Assembly: GCF_052048135.1 (NCBI RefSeq)
Contig: NZ_JBNAIM010000002.1
Span: 1 to 64,000, forward strand
DNA length: 64,000 bases
Direction: 5' to 3'
From: Pelagibacter sp052048135
Lineage (GTDB): Bacteria > Pseudomonadota > Alphaproteobacteria > Pelagibacterales > Pelagibacteraceae
The position numbers were made by a program, and so were the translations under genes. Shown piece by piece: positions 1 through 9,214 of this stretch (position 1 is the first letter of the stretch; the number at the start of each line of letters is the position of its first letter). The notes below the pieces were generated by a model. The model saw only the letters and a program-made list of their open reading frames with translations. It was not told the DNA's origin and did not search any database.

Positions 1-805
1 ATATAATCCAATTTTGATATAATTTTTTATTTTTAACCAAATAATCTGGAAAATATTTTTCACTAAACTCTAATTTTGTATATTTTATCTCTCTACCAAA
101 TAAATCTTTTTTTTCCTCAACTCTTTTCTTTATTATATCTAAATCATTATTTTCTATTGTATCTAGTTCAGAATGTGTCCACGCTTTAATCTTTTTTTGA
201 ATTTCTTCTTCAGACATTAAATATGAAAAATGCCAACCACCATCTTTAAAAATTTTAATCTTTTTAAATTTATCAAATCTAAAAAAATTATATTTAAGAT
301 TTTTCTTAGCTATTGATCTCAACCAACTAAATGATCTTAAATTTTCAAATTTTGTAACACGACTGCCTTCCCAAACATCTCTATATCGATCAGACAACAA
401 ATTTAATTTATAGTAAAAACAATACTGCTCACAAATTGCTACGTTATTATCAATATTTTCAAAATTTTTAATTATATTTGGATTAATTATCTCGTCTGCA
501 TCCGAATATATGATGAGATCATCTGGTTTGGCATTATTTAGACCATTTTTCAAAAAATCTCTTTGATAATCTTGTCTATCCCAGATTCCAAGATTTTTTG
601 GAAATTCATCAATTTTAATATAAATAATTTTTTCACTAAATTTCCTAAATTTTTCTTTATCAAATAAATAACCCTTAACGTTTCCTCTATGATCATAATA
701 TGACTCACACACTACAAAATAATCCACAAATTTATTTAAAATATTAAATCTTATTTCTGTAAGTAAATTCTCATTAAAAAATATAAAACAATCGTAAATC
801 CTCAT
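1..805 (-). CDS. Glycosyltransferase family 17-like protein, 3' end outside window
   Basis: The reading frame opens at the ATG at 805 and stays open to base 1, so about 268 residues are visible and the C-terminus is missing. The protein starts MRIYDCFIFFNENLL and contains ESYYDHRG, the acidic motif YSDADEI around residue 105 and a WHFSYL segment near residue 192. This pattern is typical of the GT17 family, which is related to beta-1,4-mannosyl-glycoprotein N-acetylglucosaminyltransferases; bacterial members are usually found with surface-polysaccharide genes. The DADE motif would bind the metal and sugar nucleotide. The start codon overlaps the lepA stop (ATGA), so translation is probably coupled to lepA. 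The real acceptor is unknown. The family call is by recognition of motifs only; there is no signal peptide, so it is probably cytoplasmic. Confidence 0.8.
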   Translation of the reverse strand, partial: MRIYDCFIFFNENLLTEIRFNILNKFVDYFVVCESYYDHRGNVKGYLFDKEKFRKFSEKIIYIKIDEFPKNLGIWDRQDYQRDFLKNGLNNAKPDDLIIYSDADEIINPNIIKNFENIDNNVAICEQYCFYYKLNLLSDRYRDVWEGSRVTKFENLRSFSWLRSIAKKNLKYNFFRFDKFKKIKIFKDGGWHFSYLMSEEEIQKKIKAWTHSELDTIENNDLDIIKKRVEEKKDLFGREIKYTKLEFSEKYFPDYLVKNKKLYQNWII

Positions 806-2610
806 TTTGTACCTTTAATCTTTAATACTCCTATAAATGCCTCTTGTGGTATCTCAACTCTGCCAAACTGTTTTGATCTTGCTTTTCCTTTTTTTTGTTT
901 TTCTAAAAGTTTTCTCTTTCTGTCTGTAGCTCCACCACCATGGATTTTAGTTAAAACATCTTTTTTAAAACCTTTTATTGTCTCCCTTGCAATTATTTTT
1001 CCCCCTATTGCTGCTTGAACGGGTATCATAAAATTATGTCTAGGAATTAGATCCTTCAATTTTTCACATACTTCTCTTCCTGTTTTTTGAGCAAAGTCTT
1101 TATGTATCATCATGGCTAAAGCATCTACAGGTTCACTATTTACTAAAATTCCAAGTTTTACTAAATCACCTTCTCTATGTTCTAATATTTCATAATCAAA
1201 ACTTGCATAACCACTTGTCATAGATTTAATTCTGTCATTGAAATCAAAAACGACCTCATTTAAAGGGAGTTCATAGTTCAATACTGCTCTATTTCCTGAA
1301 TATGATAAGTTGGTTTGAATTCCTCTTTTGTCCTGACATAATTTGATTATTGAACCTAGATATTCATCTGGAGTTATTATAGTTGCTTTGATCCAAGGTT
1401 CTTCAATAGAACTGATTAAAGTTGGATCAGGAAGAGTAGATGGATTTTGCAAATCTATACTTTTACCACTATTCAAATTTACTTTATAAACCACACCTGG
1501 TGTAGTAGTTAATAAATTAACATCAAATTCTCTTTCTAATCTTTCTGTGATAATTTCTAGATGCAATAAACCCAAAAAACCACATCTAAAACCTAAACCT
1601 AAGGCTGATGATGATTCCGCTTCAAATGAAAAACTTGCATCATTTAATTGTAGTTTAGCTAATCCATCTTTTAATTTTTGATATTCAGAGCTATCAACAG
1701 GAAATAAACCACAAAATACCACAGGTTTGCTTGGTTTAAAACCAGGTAATGGGTCTACTAGCGGTTTAGAAGCATCACAAATTGTATCACCAACTTTTGT
1801 TTCTGAGAGAACTTTTATTCCTGTTGTTATAAAACCTATTTCACCAGAATTTAATTCATCAATATTTTTTGCTTTTGGAGTAAATACTCCAACTTTTTCA
1901 ACTACGTAATCTTGATTAGAAGAAAGCATTTTAATTTTCATATTTTTTTTTATTTTTCCATTTATTATTCTAACTAATATTACAACACCCAAATAAGTGT
2001 CGTACCAACTGTCAACAAGTAAACATTTTAAATCTTGATTAGCATCTCCTTTTGGACCTGGTAGTTGATTAATAATTTTTTCTAAAATTTCATCTATACC
2101 TTCACCAGTTTTTCCAGAACACGGAACTGCATTTTCTGTATCAATACCTATGACATCCTCTATCTGCTTTTTAGTTTTATCTAAATCTGAAGCTGGTAGG
2201 TCAATTTTGTTTAAAACAGGAATTATTTCATGATTAATATCTAGAGCTTGATAAACATTAGCTAAAGTTTGAGCCTCAACTCCTTGCGTACTATCAACAA
2301 TTAATATAGATCCTTCACAAGCATATAAGGATCTACTAACTTCATAACTAAAATCTACGTGCCCTGGTGTGTCAATAATATTTAAAACATAATTTTTTCC
2401 GTCTTTAGATTTATAATTTAATTTTACTGTTTGAGCCTTAATCGTTATTCCTCTTTCTCTCTCAATATCCATTGAGTCCAAAACCTGAGCTTTCATTTCC
2501 CTTTCGGTAAGACCACCACACTTATGAATAATTCTATCAGCTATTGTGGATTTTCCATGATCAATATGTGCAATGATTGCAAAATTTCTTATATTATCAA
2601 TCGTGTTCAT
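802..2610 (-). CDS. lepA: Elongation factor 4 (LepA), ribosome back-translocating GTPase
   Basis: The 602-residue protein has the usual LepA length. The G domain is at the N-terminus, with the P-loop AHIDHGKST (about residues 14-22), DTPGH and NKID motifs. EF-G-like domains follow, and then the LepA-specific C-terminal domain ending in a basic region with KIHGGGATDRKRKLL and KKGKARSK. LepA binds stalled or mispositioned ribosomes and promotes back-translocation or initiation-complex biogenesis using GTP. It lies 7 bp after pheT on the same strand, the last translation gene of the cluster. Its stop overlaps the start of the downstream glycosyltransferase. All GTPase motifs look intact. Confidence 0.97.
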   Translation of the reverse strand: MNTIDNIRNFAIIAHIDHGKSTIADRIIHKCGGLTEREMKAQVLDSMDIERERGITIKAQTVKLNYKSKDGKNYVLNIIDTPGHVDFSYEVSRSLYACEGSILIVDSTQGVEAQTLANVYQALDINHEIIPVLNKIDLPASDLDKTKKQIEDVIGIDTENAVPCSGKTGEGIDEILEKIINQLPGPKGDANQDLKCLLVDSWYDTYLGVVILVRIINGKIKKNMKIKMLSSNQDYVVEKVGVFTPKAKNIDELNSGEIGFITTGIKVLSETKVGDTICDASKPLVDPLPGFKPSKPVVFCGLFPVDSSEYQKLKDGLAKLQLNDASFSFEAESSSALGLGFRCGFLGLLHLEIITERLEREFDVNLLTTTPGVVYKVNLNSGKSIDLQNPSTLPDPTLISSIEEPWIKATIITPDEYLGSIIKLCQDKRGIQTNLSYSGNRAVLNYELPLNEVVFDFNDRIKSMTSGYASFDYEILEHREGDLVKLGILVNSEPVDALAMMIHKDFAQKTGREVCEKLKDLIPRHNFMIPVQAAIGGKIIARETIKGFKKDVLTKIHGGGATDRKRKLLEKQKKGKARSKQFGRVEIPQEAFIGVLKIKGTK

Positions 2611-2617
2611 TTAAATT

Positions 2618-5023
2618 TTATGATCGAATTTTTGCGCCAGTTTTATTTTCTACTGTTTCAATAATTGATTTATTTATTCTTTCTAAATCACTATCATTCA
2701 ATGTTTTTTTAGATGACTGTATTGTTAAACTAATTGCTATTGATTTTTGGTTTTTAGGAATATTATCTCCTTCATAAACATCAAAAATTTTAATATTACT
2801 TACAAGATTTTGATCCACACTAGAAACAGCATTTATCAAATCTTGAGCATTCACGTTTTTATTTACTATAAATGCAAAATCTCGCTCAGATTTTTGATAG
2901 TCTGAGATAACAAATCTTGTTTTTTGATCATTTAATTTTTTTTTAGGTAATTTTAAATTATCTATAAATATTTCAAAACCTACCAAAGATTCTGTTTTTA
3001 TATCTATATTATTTAAAATATTTGGATGAATTTCGCCAAAATATGCTGCTATCTTATCTTTTTCTTTGTTTAGAAATAATCTACCAGATTTTCCAGGATG
3101 GTAATAATTAGGCGTTTCTTTATCTATAAAAAACTTATCAGAGTTATAACCTGCCTCAACCAATGTTTGAACTACATCTCTTTTAACATCAAATACATCA
3201 ACCGTTCTCTCTTTTTCAATCCAAGATAGTCTAGATTTTTTACCTGATAACAAACCACAGGCTATTAAGTGTTGTTCACCAGGATTGGAACCAGTAAAAA
3301 TAGGACCAATTTCAAATATTGAAATATCTTTAAATCCTCTATCAATATTTTTACTCATATACATAATTAAATTTGAAAATATTGAATTTCTTAAGACACC
3401 CAATTCCGAGCTTATAGGATTTATAATTTTAATTTCATTATTTTTACCTTTAAAATAATTATTAAATTTTCCATCTGTGAATGACCATGTGATTGCCTCT
3501 AAATAACCTTTTGAAGCAATTGACCTTTGTATAAAATGAAATAACTTTTGAGATTGTGTTAAAGTAGATTTAATTCTTTCTTTAATTGGATTTATAGTTT
3601 TTATCTTATCATAGCCGCTTATTCTAACTAATTCTTCTACAATATCTACTTGTTGAGAAATATCTGGTCTCCAAGATGGAACTAATAATTTGAGATATTT
3701 TTTTTCTTTTTTAGATTTAAATCCAAGATAATTTAAAATTTTTAACATTTCTTTGGTAGAAATTTTAAAACCAGACACCTTTTCAAATAAATTTGGGTCA
3801 AATTTAATAGTATTGTTTTTATAAGTTTGGACTTTTTGGATATCGATCTTACTAATTTCACCACCACATATCTCTTTAATTAATGATGCTGCTTTATTTA
3901 AGCCAACTTCAATAGATAATGGATCTATGCCTCTTTCAAATCTAAATTTTGCATCTGTATCAATATTTAATCTTTTTGCTGTTTTTCTTATTGATCTTGG
4001 CTCAAAATATGCTGATTCCAATAAAATATTTTTTGTATCTAATTCAGTGCCTGACCTTGTTCCTCCAATAATTCCACCTAATCCTAAAACTCCCTTATGA
4101 TCACTTATAACACACATTCCATTTTCTAATTTGTAATTCCTATTATCTAAAGCTGTAAATTCCTCACCTACTTTAGAATTTCTAACAATTATACCTTTTT
4201 CAATTTTATCAGCATCGTATGCATGTAATGGACGATTTATATCAAGCATAACATAATTAGTAATATCAACTATTGCGGAAATTGGTTTTTGTCCTACAGA
4301 TACTAATTTATCTTTGAGCCACTGAGGACTTTCGGTATTTTTTACATTGGTAATTAAACAACTTCCAAAAGCCAAACATCCTTGTTTTTTTTCTTTTTTA
4401 ATTTTTACATTTAAAGTTTGTTTTATTTTTGATTTGATTTTTTTTTCTTTTATTTCTTTTAATTTTCCAAAACCAGATGCAACCAAATCTCTTGCTATTC
4501 CTCTAACCCCAAGACAATCAGGTCTATTTGGGGTAATTGATAAATCAATTATATTTGATTTAGATTTTATAAAATAACTTTTACCAACATTTTTCTCATT
4601 AGATTTTGGTAATTCAGTAATTCCATCACTTTCATCCGATAAATTTAATTCTGCCTCTGAACAAAGCATTCCATAAGAGGTAATACCTCTAATATTAGCT
4701 ACTACTAATTTTGTATTAGTTTTTGGAATAATTGCTCCTGGAGGGGCATAAATCGTAATTAGTCCTTCTTTCGCATTTTTGGCCCCACAAACAACTTTTT
4801 TCAAATCTTTTTCTCCTACATTTACATCACAAACTTTAAGCCGATCTGCATTTGGGTGTTTTTCTGTTTTGATAATTTTTGCTATTTTAAACAATTCATT
4901 ATCTTTAGTTGGGTTTTCGACACTTTCTACCTCTAATCCAATATTTGTTAATTGCTCTAAAAGATTTTTCTCTTGTAAATTTGTCTCTAAATGATCTTTC
5001 AGCCAATCAAATGTGATTTTCAT
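2618..5023 (-). CDS. pheT: Phenylalanyl-tRNA synthetase beta subunit
   Basis: At 801 residues this has the normal length for bacterial PheT. The N-terminus (MKITFDWLKDHL) leads into an EMAP/tRNA-binding domain (about residues 40-150, with KIIKTEKHPNADRLKVC), then the B3/B4 editing domain, the B5 domain and the catalytic-like core with RFERGIDP. The C-terminal ferredoxin-like anticodon-binding domain includes SDYQKSERDFAF and ends at about residue 801. It forms the alpha2-beta2 enzyme with PheS that charges tRNA-Phe and hydrolyses misacylated Tyr-tRNA-Phe. The start codon overlaps the pheS stop by 4 bp (ATGA), implying coupled translation. No truncation or missing domain is visible. Confidence 0.97.
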   Translation of the reverse strand: MKITFDWLKDHLETNLQEKNLLEQLTNIGLEVESVENPTKDNELFKIAKIIKTEKHPNADRLKVCDVNVGEKDLKKVVCGAKNAKEGLITIYAPPGAIIPKTNTKLVVANIRGITSYGMLCSEAELNLSDESDGITELPKSNEKNVGKSYFIKSKSNIIDLSITPNRPDCLGVRGIARDLVASGFGKLKEIKEKKIKSKIKQTLNVKIKKEKKQGCLAFGSCLITNVKNTESPQWLKDKLVSVGQKPISAIVDITNYVMLDINRPLHAYDADKIEKGIIVRNSKVGEEFTALDNRNYKLENGMCVISDHKGVLGLGGIIGGTRSGTELDTKNILLESAYFEPRSIRKTAKRLNIDTDAKFRFERGIDPLSIEVGLNKAASLIKEICGGEISKIDIQKVQTYKNNTIKFDPNLFEKVSGFKISTKEMLKILNYLGFKSKKEKKYLKLLVPSWRPDISQQVDIVEELVRISGYDKIKTINPIKERIKSTLTQSQKLFHFIQRSIASKGYLEAITWSFTDGKFNNYFKGKNNEIKIINPISSELGVLRNSIFSNLIMYMSKNIDRGFKDISIFEIGPIFTGSNPGEQHLIACGLLSGKKSRLSWIEKERTVDVFDVKRDVVQTLVEAGYNSDKFFIDKETPNYYHPGKSGRLFLNKEKDKIAAYFGEIHPNILNNIDIKTESLVGFEIFIDNLKLPKKKLNDQKTRFVISDYQKSERDFAFIVNKNVNAQDLINAVSSVDQNLVSNIKIFDVYEGDNIPKNQKSIAISLTIQSSKKTLNDSDLERINKSIIETVENKTGAKIRS

Positions 5024-6087
5024 CTGCTTAAACCTCTATAATTTGTTGGCACATCTAAAGGATCAAATCCATAATGATTTAACCATCTATAATCACAGTC
5101 AAAAAAAGCCCTTAAGTCGTTAATCCCATATTTCAACATAGCAAGTCTATCAATTCCAATTCCAAATGCGTATCCCTGAAACTTTGTTGGATCAACTTTT
5201 ACATTTTTTAGAACATTAGGATGTACCATCCCACATCCCAAAATCTCAAGCCATTGATTTCCCTCACCTATAATTATTTTTCCATCTTTTAATTCATACC
5301 CAATATCAACTTCAGCTGATGGTTCTGTAAAAGGAAAATGACTTGGTCTAAATCTCATTTTAATTTTCTCTACCTCAAAAAATTCTTTAATAAAATAATT
5401 CAAACAACCTTTTAAGTGGCCCATATTAATATCTTTATCAATGTGTAAACCTTCAACTTGATGAAACATTGGAGAGTGCGTTTGATCGCTATCAGATCTA
5501 TATGTCCTGCCAGGAGCAATTATTTTAAAAGGTGGCTTACCTTTTAACATGGTTCTTATTTGAACAGGGGAAGTATGGGTTCTTAATAATTTTTCTTTTT
5601 TTTCATCAAGGTAAAATGTATCATGCATATCTCTTGCTGGGTGGTTGTCAGGAGTATTTAATGCTGTAAAATTATTATATTCATTTTCAATATCTGGACC
5701 TTCCTCAACAGTAAAACCTATTTCAGAAAATATAGAAGATATTTCATCAATTGTTTGTGATACTGGGTGTATTTTACCTCTTACAAATGGCCTTTCTGGC
5801 AAAGTAATATCAATTTTTTCTTTTTCCAATCTCTCATTAATTTCTGCATTTTCAATTTCATTTATTTTTGAATTGATTAAATTTTGCAGTTCATCTTTGA
5901 TGATATTAAGATCAGAAGCAAATTGTTTTCTTTCTGTCTCAGCAATTGTTCCTATTTTTTTAAATTGAGATGAAACTAATCCATTTTTACCAAATAAATC
6001 TGATTTAATCTTATTTATTTCTGCAAGATTTAATTTCTCTTTAAGTTTTGATATAAACTCTTCTTTTATTTTTTTTATATCTGACAT
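5020..6087 (-). CDS. pheS: Phenylalanyl-tRNA synthetase alpha subunit
   Basis: The 355-residue protein has an N-terminal coiled-coil arm (about residues 1-90) followed by the class II synthetase core. Motif 2 is visible as APGRTYRSDSDQTHSPMFHQVEG, in the region around residue 200, and motif 3 as GYAFGIGIDRLAMLKYGI near residue 320. It catalyses ATP-dependent activation of phenylalanine and transfer to tRNA-Phe together with PheT. It is slightly longer than the E. coli enzyme (327 residues), mainly in the arm. There is a 43 bp gap after rplT, and no phenylalanine-rich leader peptide or attenuator is visible ahead of it, so it is probably expressed from the infC-rplT transcript. Confidence 0.97.
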   Translation of the reverse strand: MSDIKKIKEEFISKLKEKLNLAEINKIKSDLFGKNGLVSSQFKKIGTIAETERKQFASDLNIIKDELQNLINSKINEIENAEINERLEKEKIDITLPERPFVRGKIHPVSQTIDEISSIFSEIGFTVEEGPDIENEYNNFTALNTPDNHPARDMHDTFYLDEKKEKLLRTHTSPVQIRTMLKGKPPFKIIAPGRTYRSDSDQTHSPMFHQVEGLHIDKDINMGHLKGCLNYFIKEFFEVEKIKMRFRPSHFPFTEPSAEVDIGYELKDGKIIIGEGNQWLEILGCGMVHPNVLKNVKVDPTKFQGYAFGIGIDRLAMLKYGINDLRAFFDCDYRWLNHYGFDPLDVPTNYRGLSR

Positions 6088-6130
6088 TTTTACAGATTAT
6101 TTCTTCAGTGAAATAAAACAATAGTGAAGA

Positions 6131-6487
6131 TTAATTTAAAGCAGATTGTGCTTTTTGAACAATAGTTTTAAAGGCTTCTGGGCTATCGTACGCTATCTCA
6201 GCTAGAATTTTTCTATCAATTTTTATTCCACATTTATTTAACCCATTAATAAATTTAGAATATGTCAATCCCTCAGCTCTCACGCCTGCATTTATTCTCT
6301 GTATCCAAAGAGATTTGAAATCTCTCTTTTTATTTCTACGATCTCGATAAGCATATTGCATAGCTTTTTCCATAGCCTGCTTTGCAACTCGAATCGTATT
6401 TTTTCTTCTTCCCCACTGACCTTTAACAGCTTTTAAAACTTTTTTATGTTTAGCTTTACTTGTTACACCTCTTTTTACTCTTGCCAT
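6131..6487 (-). CDS. rplT: 50S ribosomal protein L20
   Basis: This 118-residue basic protein starts MARVKRGVTSKAKHKKVLK and contains the conserved L20 segments GQWGRRKNTIRVAKQA and RRNKKRDFKSLWIQRINA. L20 is an early 23S rRNA-binding assembly protein of the large subunit. It starts 1 bp after the rpmI stop, giving the classic infC-rpmI-rplT order. In E. coli L20 represses its own operon by binding leader mRNA; no comparable pseudoknot was identified here by eye. Length and sequence are normal. Confidence 0.98.
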   Translation of the reverse strand: MARVKRGVTSKAKHKKVLKAVKGQWGRRKNTIRVAKQAMEKAMQYAYRDRRNKKRDFKSLWIQRINAGVRAEGLTYSKFINGLNKCGIKIDRKILAEIAYDSPEAFKTIVQKAQSALN

Positions 6488-6488
6488 G

Positions 6489-6695
6489 TTAACCTCTTAA
6501 ACTGTATGGCATGTACGACTTAACAATTTTTCCATCTTGTTTTGACATCGCAGTAGTGCCTCTTAATTTTCTAATTTGAGAATTTGTTCTTTTAATCATG
6601 CCATGCCTCTTACCAGCTTGGGCCATCATTACTTTGCCTCTAGCAGATATTTTGAACCTTTTTTTTGCTGAGCTTTTTGTTTTTAATTTTGGCAT
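6489..6695 (-). CDS. rpmI: 50S ribosomal protein L35
   Basis: The 68-residue protein (MPKLKTKSSAKKRFKISARGK) matches L35 along its whole length, including the Lys/Arg-rich core and the GKIVKSYMPY C-terminus. L35 is a small structural protein of the 50S subunit. It lies between infC (53 bp upstream) and rplT (1 bp downstream), the standard operon order. The start is the first ATG of the conserved N-terminus. Confidence 0.97.
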   Translation of the reverse strand: MPKLKTKSSAKKRFKISARGKVMMAQAGKRHGMIKRTNSQIRKLRGTTAMSKQDGKIVKSYMPYSLRG

Positions 6696-6748
6696 AATTG
6701 AGCGAGGTTATACAAAGATTGTTGAAAATTTACAACCAATATTAAAGG

Positions 6749-7294
6749 CTATAAAGGTTGAATTACCATTATCATTTGTTTACCATCAAATTTTGGGTGC
6801 AATTCTACTTTACCAATATCTTTCATGTCCTCTTTTATCTTGGCCATAAGTTCATTACCCAGATGTGAGTGTTGTAGCTCTCTTCCTTTAAATCTTATAG
6901 TAAATTTAACCTTATCGCCTTTAGCGATAAACTTTTTCGCATTTTTGACTTTAAACTCATAATCATGAGTTTCAGTTACTGGTCTCATTTTAATTTCTTT
7001 AAGAGCAATTATCTTTTGTTTCTTTTTAGCAAGATTTGCTTTTTTTTGTGCATCATATTTATATTTTCCCATGTCCATAATTTTGCACACTGGAGGTTTT
7101 GCGTTTGGAGCAATTTCTATTAAATCTAGACCTTGGTCCTTTGCCATTGATATTGCCTCATTCGTATTTAAAATTCCTAAATTTTCTCCATCACTTGCAA
7201 TTACTTGTACATCTGGTGATGAAATTCTATTATTTGATCTAGGACCACGATCCTTGGTTCTTCTTTGGAAATAATTTTGTTTAAAATCGGCCAC
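6749..7294 (-). CDS. infC: Translation initiation factor IF-3, GTG start
   Basis: The 181-residue protein has the IF3 N-terminal domain, with NRISSPDVQVIASDGENLGIL, the lysine-rich linker and the C-terminal domain containing KDIGKVELHPKFDGKQM. IF-3 binds the 30S subunit, prevents premature 50S joining and proofreads start codons. The start is a GTG placed directly after the thrS stop codon (TAAGTG) in the same reading frame. In many bacteria infC uses a rare start codon that IF-3 itself discriminates against, so a non-ATG start fits the family, although here it is GTG rather than ATT. About 22 residues precede the conserved domain. No clear Shine-Dalgarno is visible, so coupling with thrS is likely. 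Confidence 0.95.
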   Translation of the reverse strand: MADFKQNYFQRRTKDRGPRSNNRISSPDVQVIASDGENLGILNTNEAISMAKDQGLDLIEIAPNAKPPVCKIMDMGKYKYDAQKKANLAKKKQKIIALKEIKMRPVTETHDYEFKVKNAKKFIAKGDKVKFTIRFKGRELQHSHLGNELMAKIKEDMKDIGKVELHPKFDGKQMIMVIQPL

Positions 7295-9214
7295 TTAGTT
7301 TTTTGAGGGTGCTTTGTTTAAAGCTGAGAATTTTTTAAGAAATAAATTTAATTCCATATTTTCTTGTTTATTAGAATCCAACCTTCTAATGGTTACTGAG
7401 TTACTGTCAACTTCTTTTTTACCACAAATTAATAAAAGAGGTACTTTTGCTAATGAATGATCTCTTATTTTGTAATTTAAATTATGATTTTTTAAATCTA
7501 CCATTGAAGAAATTCCAGCACTTTTAATTTTATTAGAAACTTTTATAGCATAATTTTCAAAATCCTCTGAAATTGGAATAACAACTGTTTGAAGTGGTGA
7601 AATCCAAAAAGGAAATTTTCCAGCATAGTGTTCAATTAAAATACCAATGAATCTTTCAAGAGAACCAAATAATGCTCTATGTAACATAACTGGAACTTTT
7701 TTTGAGCCATCTTTGTCAACATATGATGCTTCTAACCTGCCAGGCAAGTTAAGATCAACTTGTAAAGTTCCACATTGCCAATCTCTACCAATTGCATCTC
7801 TAAGAACAAATTCTATTTTAGGACCATAAAATGCTCCTTCACCCTTATTTATACTATATTCGAGTTTAGAAGCTTTAACGGCTTCTAGTAATGAAGCCTC
7901 AGCTTTATCCCAGACTAAATCGTCACCAACCCTTATTTCTGGCCTGTCAGCATATTTTAAAATTACATTTTCAAAACCTAGATCTTTATAAATATCTAAA
8001 ATTAAATTAGTTACGTTCAAACACTCCTCTGTTATTTGATCCTCAGAACAAAAAATGTGTGCATCATCTTGTGTAAAAGCTCTAACTCTCAGAAGACCAT
8101 GCAAAGCTCCAGACGGTTCATAACGATGAACTTTTCCAAACTCAGTTATTCTTAATGGAAGATCTCTATAACTTTTTAATCCTTGATTAAATACTTGTAT
8201 ATGTCCTGGGCAATTCATTGGCTTAATTGCAAATACTTTTTCATCTGGAGTTTCTGAAGTGTACATATTTTCTCCATATTTTTCCCAATGCCCTGATTTC
8301 TCCCACAACAATCTATCTAAGACTTCAGGAGTATTCACCTCTTTATATCCAGCCACATCTTGTCTAGCCCTCATGTAATTTATGAGTTTTTGAAATAATG
8401 CCCAACCTTTTTCATGCCAAAAAACTGATCCAGGACTTTCTTCTCTAAAGTGAAATAAGTCCATCTCCTTACCTAATTTTCTATGATCTCTTTTTTCTGC
8501 CTCTTCAATTCTTTTAAGATAAGCATCTAGATCTTTCTGATTAGCCCAACTAGTACCATATATTCTTTGAAGCATTTCATTGTTCGAGTCGCCCCTCCAA
8601 TACGCACCTGAGACTTTTGTAAGTTTAAAAAATTTTCCAATTTTTCCTGTTGAAGATAAATGTGGCCCTCTACATAAATCGTGCCATTCACCATGAAAAT
8701 AGATTGATACTTCTTCATCCTTGGGGATACTTTCGATTAGCTCTGCTTTATATAGTTCACCTTTTTTTTTAAAATGCTTAATAGCTTTGTCTCTATTCCA
8801 AACTTCTCTTTTTGTCTTTTCATCCCGGTCCACAATCTGTTTCATTTTATCTTCAATTTTTTTTAAGTCTTCTTCAGTAAAAGGCTCTTTTCTTGCAAAA
8901 TCATAATAAAAACCATTCTCGATAACAGGTCCAATCGTAACTTGAGTTCCTGGAAATAATTCTTGAACTGCCATTGCTAAGATGTGAGCTGTGTCATGTC
9001 TTATTGTTTCAAGGCCTTCTTTATTTTTTGAAGTAAAAATTTTTATAGAACAATCATCTTCTATTAAATGATCTAAATCTTTTAGTTCTCCATTAACACT
9101 TATAACTATTGCATCTTTAGCTAATGATTTGCTAATTTTTTCAGCTATTTCTTTCCCAGTAGTTTTTTTAGGAAAATCTAAATTATTTCCATCTGGTAGA
9201 GTAATTGTAGGCAT
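7295..9214 (-). CDS. thrS: Threonyl-tRNA synthetase
   Basis: The 639-residue enzyme has the complete bacterial ThrRS layout. It has a TGS domain (about residues 1-60), an editing domain with HDTAHILAMAVQELFPG containing HxxxH and the C...H zinc ligands, a class II catalytic core with KPMNCPGH and RAFTQDDAHIFC, and an HGTP anticodon-binding domain at the C-terminus. It charges tRNA-Thr and deacylates Ser-tRNA-Thr. The ATG is immediately preceded by the TAA of the GT4 gene (TAAATG, same frame), and the thrS TAA is followed at once by the infC GTG. The thrS-infC-rpmI-rplT order is conserved in many bacteria. Confidence 0.97.
   Translation of the reverse strand: MPTITLPDGNNLDFPKKTTGKEIAEKISKSLAKDAIVISVNGELKDLDHLIEDDCSIKIFTSKNKEGLETIRHDTAHILAMAVQELFPGTQVTIGPVIENGFYYDFARKEPFTEEDLKKIEDKMKQIVDRDEKTKREVWNRDKAIKHFKKKGELYKAELIESIPKDEEVSIYFHGEWHDLCRGPHLSSTGKIGKFFKLTKVSGAYWRGDSNNEMLQRIYGTSWANQKDLDAYLKRIEEAEKRDHRKLGKEMDLFHFREESPGSVFWHEKGWALFQKLINYMRARQDVAGYKEVNTPEVLDRLLWEKSGHWEKYGENMYTSETPDEKVFAIKPMNCPGHIQVFNQGLKSYRDLPLRITEFGKVHRYEPSGALHGLLRVRAFTQDDAHIFCSEDQITEECLNVTNLILDIYKDLGFENVILKYADRPEIRVGDDLVWDKAEASLLEAVKASKLEYSINKGEGAFYGPKIEFVLRDAIGRDWQCGTLQVDLNLPGRLEASYVDKDGSKKVPVMLHRALFGSLERFIGILIEHYAGKFPFWISPLQTVVIPISEDFENYAIKVSNKIKSAGISSMVDLKNHNLNYKIRDHSLAKVPLLLICGKKEVDSNSVTIRRLDSNKQENMELNLFLKKFSALNKAPSKN

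Noticed and set aside
6088..6130. Phe leader peptide or attenuator before pheS
   Set aside because: No Phe-rich short frame and no hairpin with T-run in the 43-bp gap.
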